Below are positions 26,901-38,900 of a stretch of DNA of 64,000 nucleotides, one piece after another. Within the stretch, counting starts at the first letter, position 1; each line of letters begins with the position of its first letter. Origin of the DNA: Undaria pinnatifida. Taxonomy: Eukaryota; Sar; Phaeophyceae; Laminariales; Alariaceae. The stretch is taken from the NCBI GenBank assembly GCA_012845835.1, contig JABAKD010000005.1, forward strand, positions 9,288,823 through 9,352,822. The letters are read 5' to 3'. The notes under the pieces are model-generated. The model had not been told where the DNA came from, ran no database searches, and was given only the letters and a program-made list of their open reading frames with translations. The translations under genes were made by a program, and so were the position numbers.

Positions 26901-29900
26901 CTCGTCCCCTCCTCCGTTTCTGTTTCTGTTGTTTCTTTTTTCTCTCTATTAATGTGAAGGTTGCCAGGGAATACCGGTGAAATTCAACATCTTGTTCTAT
27001 ATCCTCCGGCGGATGGGGCAAAATAAAGCGTAAGCTCACCACACTCCCACGCATTGTCATACATGTGTGTCAATTTAACTCAGTTGTATTAGCAATCCAG
27101 CACCTAGCTGGCGTATCCTTCAGTTTCCGTGTTAGCGACAGCGCGAGTTGTCCATACCGGCGGTCACCGTATTTTAAGCTCACAGAAAAATTAATCGCGT
27201 ATGTCTAGCTAGCCCATGAGGTTCTGTATGATTGATTGCTACCGCAGAGTCGCGTAGTGCTACGACGACGATTGAGGTAGAGACGAAACCCATTTTCGGC
27301 AGCAGGGGAAAAAAAAAAGTGAGTGACGTAGGGAGCTCCTTAACCCAAAACCGTCGGATTTTTCGTCTTAACCCAAAATCGTCGGATTTTTCGTCTTAAC
27401 CCAAAATCGTCGGATTTTTCATTTTAACCCAAAATCGTCGGATTTTTCATTTTAACCCAAAATCGTCGGATTTTTCATTTTAACCCAAAATCGTCGGATT
27501 TTTCATTTCAACCCAAAATCGTTGGATTTTTCATTTTAACCCAAAATCGTCGGATTTTTCATTTTAACCCAAAATCGTCGAATTTTTCATCTTAACCCAA
27601 AATCGTCGGATTTTTCATCTTAACCCAAAATCGTCGGATTTTTCATCTTAATCCAAAATCGTCGGATTTTCATTTTTTTGCGCAAACACGCCTCGTTTTT
27701 TATACCTGCTGTAGACCAATGGCATCGTTTCTTCGGGGGAGAAAACGTCTAATTTTCTCCCTCCAAAGATCAGTTTTTTTGCTTGAGAAGATAGACAGCT
27801 CCTCGAGTGATAAGCCCCAGAAACAAACATGGTGAACCCACGAAGATGGTGCACCTCTACCATAGCATTGCGCCAGAATAGAGATACTTACACACATCGA
27901 CGCTCGGAGACAGCGGGCGCGAAAACGGGTTTTCGACCCCCGAGGTCGGGGATCAACGGATCCCAGGCTGAGGCCGAGATGGTAGACTAGATTTTTCGGG
28001 ATTTCCCGATTCGATCACGGTCTTCACGGATCGATCATTCCATAGATATATCTGTGTATGGAAATCTCTGATGCGTGGCTTTCTGGGCGCTTGCTTGGCA
28101 GGGGTGGGCGGGCCGCGGTAGATGGCAATGGATACGATGGCATCCGGGGGGCGGGCAGCGGGCCGGTCTTGGCGAGGGACAACGTGCAAAGGTAAGCTAC
28201 ACTAGGACGCGTTCTTGGCTGAGCGGCTCATTCTGAGTGAAAAAGCAGTGTTTGACGCTCTGATTGATATCGTATTCTTCGAACATGGAGATCAATTGAT
28301 GTGCTTGGATTGATATTCGTTAGTTAGCTTTTGCCACCACCCCTACACATTTCGTTTGCTTGGACGGCAGAAAATAATGTTAATGCACCACGTATATATC
28401 CTCAATTCGTGTGCATTCAATATCTTCTCCCCGAATCCCGAAAACATTTTTTTTTTTCCCGAGGTCTTCTTTTTTTTTAGAATGTTGTGAGTTCTCAAAC
28501 GTTGAAAGTCGTGCGGTACATTGTCGAAATGACAAGTGCAGAACTGTAGTCAATATATATGAATTTATTGTCGCCTTAGCTATCAATTATCGGGATAGCA
28601 GTTTTCTTGTTTTTGCAATATAATTATCGCCTTAGCTATCAATTATCGGGATAGCAGTTTTTTTGTTTTTGCAGTATAATTATCGTCTTAGTTATCAATC
28701 ATCGGGATGGCATAGTTCTTGTTTTTGCAGTATAATTATCGTCTTCGTTATCAATCATCGGGATAGCATAGTTCTTGTTTTTTCAACATACACAAGTACG
28801 TTTCTTTTCGTTTACCTAGGCCATGGGACTTCTGTCCATCGGGTTTCCCCTTTGATTTTTCTCAAAATCTGTTTTTTCTTTTTTTCTGTTGGGGTACAGC
28901 GCTTCCTTACCCGACAAAAAAAAACTCCGACAAAAAAAGCGTGCACTTCCCCTACCTTCGATTGTATCCATACCGTAACAGTTACCCTGTATGTTTTTGT
29001 TAGCCTTCGTGCGGGCTCAGGTGGTACACAGTGGAGTGGAGCCATACGCTACGGTACGGGGGTCGGTCCCTTTTATGGGACCTCTTTTTTGGAAGTGGCT
29101 CGGGCTCACTCGCGCGAGTGACGCCCCCCCCCTATTCCTCTGCGGGCTTAACCTTTCGTTGCTGCTCGTTGGTTGCCGTATGAAACCGCCATCGAATGGT
29201 TGGCTAACTGCGCCGCGCCAAACAAACCACCTCAAGCATATCTTTTCTAAACGTTGAGGTACAGAGTCACGCGGGCGAGTGACTGAACAAAAAAATAGCA
29301 GGTGAAGCAAGCTGGTACCCACACTCCCGTAGCTACGGTCCCCCACACGACCAACTACCGCCTCGGTTTTCGATTACCCACGCATTGGAAACGAACAAAA
29401 AGACGCATCGCAAAAGAAGTATATACACCTTGTCCGACAAACCCACGCATTTGAAACGAACAACAAAACGCATCGCAATAGAGGTAATATACACCTTGTC
29501 CGACATAAAACAACAGAAATACTTGCACCAAGTGCGTTCAGCACAGGATATCTAATGAAAAACATAAACACTGATCCAGGCCGGGCGGCTTTCGTATCTA
29601 GAAAAAATGGTGCGTTCCACACCAACTTCAGCGAAACGCCTCCCGAATTTCGTTTTTCCAGCGCTTTGACGGGTCTTGATCCGGCCCACGGGTCGGATTA
29701 GGAGGTTTTCAAGACCTCGCGGGTGATCAAGTCGGGTTGGGTCAGGGGGTGTTTGCAATCTCACGGGTCGGATCCCGTCGTTGCAGGAGGCTTTCAAATA
29801 TCACGGGTCGGGTCGAGTCGGGATACTCTGACAAGATCCGTGATCTGACCCAGGAAAAGCCCTAGGATTTTCCTGTAAATCTTGGGTTTCTTTTTTTCCT

Positions 29901-32900
29901 AGTGTTATTAATAGGCTATAGGTATGTAGGTGTTCTGTGCTGCGGCGTACCTGGTACCTGGTGTTTGGTTTTGACAGATTGGCATCGAGGAAGCTTTTCC
30001 TCAACCATTTGCATCAACATCTCCGTACTGTGGAAACTTGCGATGTGTGTGTCTGTCTGTCTCGTAGCTTGTGACCACAGAGCTTGAGTCTCTCTAGGAT
30101 GACGAATCGGCACGGGACACGGGGTGTGCCGGATATCGACGAGGATGGAAGTAACCGGGATCAATCACGAGTCGGGTCACTTCTCGCTGGACCGGTCGGG
30201 TCAGGCTGACCCAACCCGATAAGTGATACTTGAAACGTTCCTGAGCTGACCCGACCCGACCCGACCCGACCCGACCCGACCCGACCCGACCCGACCCGAC
30301 TCGACCCGACCCGACCCGACTCAACCCGTGAGGTCTTGTAAACCCTGATCCGACCCGCGGATCGGTTCGCGACCCGTGAATAGCCCTGGAAATAGCAGTC
30401 CAATGTGAAGAATACACACAAAAAAAAACACACACACACACACACTCCCCTCCCTCGATCATTTGGTTCGTTTGACCCTTCGTTCGGGCGTCAGGTGGTA
30501 CAGCGGGGTGGCGTCAGGGGAGGAGAAGCGGCTGTTCGACCAAGTTTATGGCCGTTTACGGAGGCAAGCAGAAGATATGACAAAAACGAGCTATATAATT
30601 TGATGGATAGTACCTTCTTCGAAGGGGGACGATAATAGTGATATAGTGATATAGTGATATATATATTTGTTTTGTCATCCAATAATGTGCACAGGCAGCA
30701 TGAGCTCCAACTACAGTAGGTCGACCTCCTATGAAAATACATCCACAAAGTAGAAGAAAAATCGACGGGAACTTTCTTGTGGCATGTTCACATGCTTTAT
30801 TTGTGCGAAAACCTTACCTTCGCACCTTTGGTAACCCAAGCGTAATTTTTTGTTTTTAAGGTGGAAACTTTGAAGGTTCATAGAAAATACCTATTATACA
30901 GTACTGCTACAACAATCCATACATGTCCATCAGGAGGTATATCTAAATCACACGATTTACTGCTCGATTTTCTCAATCTGTCTCTATTTCATGCTTGCCC
31001 TTCGACTGTGTGCAGCGTTGGTGTCAAGTCGCAGAACATGGTCTAAACAAACACAACTATTTATTTATTGTGCGAAGCATTCGCACTCTTGGTTGGCGTC
31101 AAGACTTAATGACCCTACCCCGCGGAAATCTCTCGCTAACAGTTTCAAGCACCAGCAAGACGTGGGCTTGAAGAGAGCCGCGCCTCCCAACCCTTTGGCG
31201 AGAGACAAAATTGATGCAAAGGTGCGATTCATCTGTACGTAGCTCAACTTGTTCGTTGGGTTTTTTATTTTTATTTCAATAAACTATTCTAATTTCGCCA
31301 GCAGCTGTTACTTCGACCTTTTTTAGAGTCGATGCTCATCTTTGCAAGCTGCGCGATACACCGTCCGCTCGTTTTTTTACATATGTACTCTCCTTTCGAT
31401 GTAAACGACTCCCGTGGATGTTGCCGGCGTGAACATCACACAACAACAAAAAGTTATCAATAATAGTAGTGGTAGCTACTAGATTATGGTTTGTTTGTTG
31501 GATTGGTCTGTTTCTCGGTCGAGCCCCACCACCCCCACAACCATCGTGAACACACGGCCACGATAGAGGTTTACTATTAATACTTTCTTTTTTGCCTTCT
31601 GAGGATGGCTGTTTTTGAGTGCCGTCTGAGGGTGGCTGTTTTTGAGTGCCTTCTGAGGGTGGCTGTTTTTGAGTGCCTTCTGAGGGTGGCTGTTTGTGAG
31701 TGCCTTCTGAGGGTGGCTGTTTTGGAGTTCGTTCTAAGGGTGGCTGTTTTAGAGTGTGTTCTGAGGGTGGCTGTTTTTGAGTGCCTTCTTAGGGTGGCTG
31801 CTCGCGCGAGCTCTATGTCTCCTGAGGCGAAAAACACTGTTCTTCTTTTTGCAAACGCAAAAACCGACACCAGGCACGAACATGAAGAATCCCATGGGCT
31901 CAGCACAAAATTATTTTGCCAAAAAAGAAAATGAAATTCCCACGAGCTTTGAGTTTCTTTAATAACCACACTCAGGATACAGTAGGGGGGGCGCGCTTGA
32001 GTTTTTGTTTTTGCAATGGCTCAGGGCCGCTCGCGCGAGTGACCCGCCTGTTCCTTCGTGGTCTCAATCTTTCTTGTGGCTGAAATAATCGTTGTGAACC
32101 CGCAATGTAATGATAAACCTACGCTGCGCCTTACAAATAACCTAAAGCAAACCTGTCCTTGAGGTATACTAAGAGTCACGCGTGGTAGTGGTGAAAACCC
32201 GGTAGTGCAAAAAAGGGGGTGTATCATAACATAATCGTAACATCCTCATACCATCATCGTAACATCATAATAGCATCATCGTAATATCATTATAACGTCA
32301 TCGTAATAGCATCATCATAACATCATCATAACACCATCGTATTATCGTCATAACATCATCATAACACCATCACAACATCATCATAACATCATCGTGACAT
32401 CATCATAACATCATCATAACATCATCATAGCATCATAACATCATCGTAACATCATAACATTCTCGTAACATCATCACAACATCATCCTAACATCATCGTA
32501 ACACCATCATAACATCACCATAACATCACCATAACATCACCACAACACCCTCATAACATCGTCGTAGCATCATCATAATATCATCACAACATCATCCTAA
32601 CATCATAGCATCATCGTAACACCATCATAACATCATCATAACACCATCATAACATTATCACAACATCACCATAACATCATCATAACATCATCATAACATC
32701 ATCATAACATCGTCATAACATCATCATAACATCACCATAACACCATCATAACATCATCGTAGCATCATCATAACAACGTCACAACATCATCCTAACATTA
32801 TCACAACATCATCTTAACATTATCACAACATCATCATAACATTATCATAACGTCATAATAACATCATCATAACACCATCACAACATCATCATACCATCAT

Positions 32901-35900
32901 CATAACATCATCATAACATCATCATAACATCACCATAACATCATCATAACATCATCATAACATCATCACAACATCATCCTAACATCATCATAACATCATC
33001 ATAACATCATCATAACATCATCATAACATCATCATAACATCATCATAACACCATCATAACATCATCATAACATCATCAAAACATCATCATAACACCATCA
33101 TAACATCATCATAACATCATCATAACACCGTCATAACATCATCATAACATCATCATAACATCATCATAACATCATCATAACATCATCATAACACCATCAT
33201 AACATCATCATAACATCATCATAACATCATCATAGCATCATCATAACATCACCATAACATCATCATAACATCATCATAACATCATCATAACATCATCATA
33301 ACATTATCATAACATCATCATAACATCATCATAACACCATCATAACACAGTCATAGTATCCCGTACCCTTAGTACAACCCTTTTGGATCCCGGGTATATC
33401 GAGACCAAAGAAGGACATCATGACAAGTGCGGTGCTATCCACCGTCTCCGTCAGCGCGCAGCAGTACGAATGGCGTCATCATGTGCATCTTGATGTATTG
33501 CTGCAGTGCGAATGAGATCGTGTCATGCATCTTCGACGTCAGCTGTGAGTTCGACGGTTGTAGCGTCGCTACTCATCTTTGCACGCTGCGTTGTTGGTAT
33601 TTTTCCTGCAGGGCGAATGGGGTCATGTCGTGCATCTTGGTGTATCACTGGAGTGCGGACACGAAAATGTATCACCAATATCCAAGCAGGCCGGGTTGTT
33701 TCGAACGGCCGATGCTGTAAGCGCGAGACTATCAAACTTTGCTGGCCAATTTTTCCCTGTGCTACAGTCGAGTCTCCGGGGGGTCGCTTTTATTGGTAAT
33801 TTTTTCCCTGTGCTACAGTCATGTCCCCGGGGGGGTTGATGCCCCGTCATTCAGATAACCCTTTAGACGGTGACTGCTTCCCCTATCGCAGCAAGAGCCC
33901 GTGCTACCGTAGGGGGTACAGTACCTCCGAGTGGCCCCACACATAGGGATGCAGCGGAAGTTTCTGCAAGCTCCTAGCTTGAGGAGCTCAACATCACCCA
34001 TCATCCATCATCATCCATCATCATCCATCATTGTCCATCATCATCCATCATTGTCCATCATCATCCATCATCATCCATCAACATCAACATCAACATCCAT
34101 CATCACCCAACATTATCCATCATCATCCATCAACATCAACATCAACATCATCCATCATTATCCATCATCATCCATCATCATCAACATCAACATCCATAAT
34201 CATCCATTGCCACCCATCATCATCCATCATCATCCATCATCATCCATCACCATCACCCAAAACATGACTTCGAAGGCATTCGGTCGCACCACCCGACCAA
34301 CACTTCTCTCTCTATATATATGTTCCTAGAACCGATAATACATACCTGGTACTCGTGAAAATTATCAGACTATAACCGGTAGGGCTTTCGCCACTCGAGG
34401 AGCTCACTCAACCGGCCAGAAACGTTTGGCCCAAAATAAAGTGCAACCCCTTTAAGAGCCCCAAAACCCCTCCCTAGGCTAACTTCAAGTAAATTTGTCC
34501 CCCAAAAAGGGTGTCCAGTTGTAAAGGCGTTAAGAAGTGCCGTCATTCAGAAAAAATTTCAGCCAAAACCAGTTCTAGCCGTGTCGTAGCATGCATCAAC
34601 CGACACACGGTTAAACGCCCTTACAAATGGAAACCCTTTTGGGGGACAAATTTCCTTGAAATAATATAGGGCGGGATTTTGGGGCTCTTAAAAGGGGTTA
34701 AGACGGCGATATCCTGTTGTTGAAAGTGTCCCGCGACTGAATATTTAACTTCGGTAAGTGTTTGGGTAAACCGGCGAGCGGGGGTATTATTTTTGACCAC
34801 ACGGTCGATCGGATAGGGCACGAAGAGGAAAAGGGACGCGAAAAACAGAAAAATGGTTCGAGATCGGAACCAAACCAAGAATGATACTATTAATAGTAAT
34901 ACGCGGGAAAGTAGGCACACAAGGGAATTATTGTGTGCATGCGTAGGCTTCCTGTTTTTAAAGTTTATTTTCCCTTGTTTTTTTTTTGCTCTCTGGAAAT
35001 GCTGGCGGTCACGTTTGCACGTCTGAAAAGGGGGGGGGGGGGTGATGTGGATACCAGACCGTATCCCCTAGATCGTACCGCCTCGTTATCACTATAATCC
35101 TTCAAGGTCATCCTGGCTCCTCGAAGGTGTTCCCACGTTGCTGACCGTCGAGCGTGCGGTTACGCATATTACCCACCTCCGTGTGTCTCCACACCTCCAT
35201 CTTGAGGGGGAGATTGACCTTCCACGGGCTACGGGACTGCCGTCCCTCAGTAATAAGAACAATTATAACAATATCACCACCACCACCACCAACAACAACA
35301 CCGACTTCGTTGTTGACCTCCTGCGGTGTTTTGAAACACCGAGTTCACAACAAACATTGAGTCAGTTTTCACCGGTTCGCAATGCACGACGTAAACACAG
35401 TTTTTTTTTCAACAAGACCGCATTCCTTTCTCCGTCCATCTGCACAACTTTTCGTTCACAAGCACTGGACGAAAAAACGTTGAACGAGCCCATCTTTCTC
35501 CACCTGTACAACGACAGGTTTCCTCTCTCCCACCGGAAGCGACAATACCTTCGCCGAGGATACAGTACGCCTCCCCCCCTCCCAGCCCCAGCCGCATCGC
35601 GAACCGGTGTTCGCCTGACTCTCCGTCGAGAACAGGACCGCGCATTTGGGGCTGCCACACGCCTATAGCCAGGAAAGGATCGTTGTCTATTTCTCGCAGC
35701 ATGAGGTGAGATATAACGCGGAAAATGTTTATTTTTCTAGATTTGAGGTTAAATGAATAGAGTATGACAACGTTGCCAAGAAAGGGTGATTGTCTATTTC
35801 GCGCGGACCGAGGTGAGATATGACACAGTCAGAAAGAAGACAGTCTCTCCTTTTTTAGTTACGCCTAGCCCAACTTATCCCTCGAGGCGTGATGAAGTTG

Positions 35901-38900
35901 CGAGTACGTATGCTCCCTTAGTTGCGGTTGAATTCGTCATTTCTCCAAGCTGTTTTATTTTGCCTTGCGTGAAGCGTGCACGGTTTGGTGGATGTGTCCG
36001 GTGTGCTTCTCCGTCGCCTTAATACCTTAAAGAGACTCTTCTTGAGCGAAACGATTCTTCAGGGTAGATACGCCCAGTCCAACTTTTTTGTCTGTCGACG
36101 CAAACCAACGTGATCATGCTTCGATCCGCCGACGCGATAATGCTCCCTCTAACTCTGTTTCTTTTGGATACATCGTTTATTCACTGTACCGTCTCTCGAT
36201 CGCAAGGTAGAAATTAAGCGATGTCTTGAAATCAGCCTTACAAATAAATAGTTGTTTTCATGCCCATGCCTACGAATTGGGTATTCTCAATCGTCTCCCT
36301 TGCATGTCGACACTAAATGAATGATATACCAGGCAATCGTTTTCTCGCTAATACCACTACGTTTTACACCTGCGTGCAGCGGGCACGGTTGCTGGATGTG
36401 TCCGGTGTGCTTCTTCGTGGAGAACTCGTCCAAGAACAAGCTGTGCGAGATATGCACGGCACCAAACCCAAGTAAGCATGTAGCCGTTGAATCGAACGGA
36501 TGAGATAGCCGCTGAAGCTAACGCCGCGCAGAAGGAGCTTACGTACGTCTTTTTCCTACTGCGAAAAATAATCCCACGACAGACTGGTTCTACGATAGCC
36601 CCCGCCAAAACCAGCGATTTCCTGTGACGAACGTTTCATAGCTGCTCGACACGAGGAAGGATGCCATTTTTTAAAAGTCTCCGCAAATTGTTTTGTGTGC
36701 AAAGGTCTATCGAACGGTGACGTCGGGGTGTCAACGGACAGCGTATTTCGGGAAATTCGAACGGGAGCTGGTTTCAAAACCGGCGATTTCGTTAGAGACT
36801 ATTATGTTGGGGGGGGCTACCGTAGAACGACTTACGACACATGCTACGACTTGTTTTCTTCTTTCTGAGGCTTCTTCCTCACATGGAGCGCTCTACATGT
36901 TACCCAAACTCTAATTTTTCAGTGAAACAGGAAAAGCGCTACCCGATTGAACACTACCCATGGCCTTATTAGGTGTACCAAAAAAATATCGTTGCCAAAA
37001 AAAAAGGATAATTTTCAGACGACGTTTGGGCTAAGGAGCCCCCGGCGTTCGGAAAATACTTTAGCGCAAAAAAACAATGCGACACTCGGTTGCAGCGCGC
37101 GTCCCACTCTAAATCCCAGTAGTTTGTCCCCAAAAAATCCGGTGCGGTTGTGAACGGGTCATTTAGCTCCTTCGCGGCTTCGGAGGAAAAAAAAAAACGC
37201 CCAAAATAAGAAACAAGCGGCGATTGGTTCGTCTCCCCGACGAAGAAGGAAACCCGGGTTCGCGCAGCTGGGGGAAGGGGCGTGTGTCTGAACCAGCCGT
37301 GTAAGGGGCTGTGGAAAAGACACGTGCCCAGTCAGCAAGCAGCATGGCGGTACTCGTACTGCTACCTTCTGCACACTCTTCCGTCGTATAATAAAACCGC
37401 TTGGTGAGATTGCAACCATCTTTGTTTTTTTTGGGGGGCGGGCGGTACACTGCAATCAAGATGTAATTCAGGGCTTTTCACGGGGTCGGATCACCGCTCG
37501 CGGGTCGGGCCGGCCCAGGGTGATACGACCCGACCCGACCCGTGAGATTTCCTAGACTCTTCCTGACCCGACCCGCGAAACTGTGAATACCTCCTGACCG
37601 GACCCGGCTCGATCCGCGAGATGTTGGAAACCTCCTGACCCGATCCGCGGAACGGATCCTGACTCGTGAAAAGCTCTGGGTATAGCCAAATCCAAAAGGG
37701 CTAGCGGTATATATATATAGACTGGTTGCCCCGGTGGCGTATCAGGTTATCTTCGAGCCTGGTATGGGTCAGTTTCGTGAGTTCGAGCCCCGCCGAGTGC
37801 ATACTCGTTTAAATTCGTGGGAACTTTTTCTTGAGCACAAATTGACTTGCGGAAAACGCGAGAGCGTGAGTTAGCAAAACACTCGATGAAAAATCGACGA
37901 GCAGTGGGACTGCTGAACCCTATGCGCGATAAAAATTGAAGGCAAGAACCGGGGGGAAGAAGGGACGACACCTGTGACCACGGCTTGTCCAGAAGCTGGA
38001 AAAGTAGAAGTGTGAAAAAAAAAAAAAATAGACTGGTTGTACGATAGTGCCCCCCCCCAAAAAAAAAACAACAGCGATTTTCTTTAACGAACGTTTTCAT
38101 GGCTGCTCGACACGAGGAAGGATACCATGGAAAAAAAACATATTTAATGTATTTTCTTGTTTGCAAGGGACGATGGAACGATGGCGTCGGGGTAGCAAGC
38201 AAGGGGCAACGCAATTCAGGAGGAGGATATGGCCGGCAGCTGGTTTTTCAAAAACCGGCGATTTTTGTAAAAGTAAAAGTTGAGGGGTGCCACCGTAGCG
38301 ACTCTACGCCGTACCTGGATATCAAGATGTAATCAAGTGGGACGCGCGCTGCGAAAGGGGTACGAGTATTACAGCACTTTTTGGCTGAAAACGTTCTCTG
38401 GATGACGAGCTTGCCTTCTTAGCGCAGAATCGTCCGGAAAAAAATGCTCTCTCCAATATTTTTCGTTGTAAACCTGTTATAATAGGCCGTGGGGTTTGTT
38501 CGACGGACACAAAATTTTTATTTCCGCCCCCCAATCAATATTGTGCGGGGTGGAGAACCTTAACTCCGCACAAGGGGAATGGTTGCCTCAGGTAAAGTGT
38601 GAATATGGTAAGGCACCCACGAGGCAGTTTCATAGTCCTACCCATTACTGTCTCTGGAGTGGCCACACCAGAAAACAAAGTAACTCATTGGCGCTGTCAT
38701 GCATGAGCAAGAAAGTAGGCACAAGGTGCCGAAATCCGTCTTATGAGCGGTTCTAGTAGGATGCAGTTCACCCTTCATGCGACTCCCGAACACCTCACGG
38801 CGCTTCGCGCTTGGTGCAAGCAATGTCTACCTGGTTGGTGAAAACCCGACGTGCTCCGTCCCGGCCGAGTAGGGATGCGAAGATCTATGGTCATACGACT

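Noticed and set aside
27342-27675. CRISPR-like regular repeats
   Set aside because: Units are contiguous with no unique spacers, and the context is eukaryotic intron; it is a tandem minisatellite.
31577-31969. 130-residue repetitive minus-strand frame
   Set aside because: Produced by the 27-bp minisatellite, whose length is a multiple of three.
35362-35702. Minus-strand ORFs opposite exon 17
   Set aside because: Shadow frames; the plus strand gives a phase-compatible exon that links the linker exons to the zinc-finger exon.
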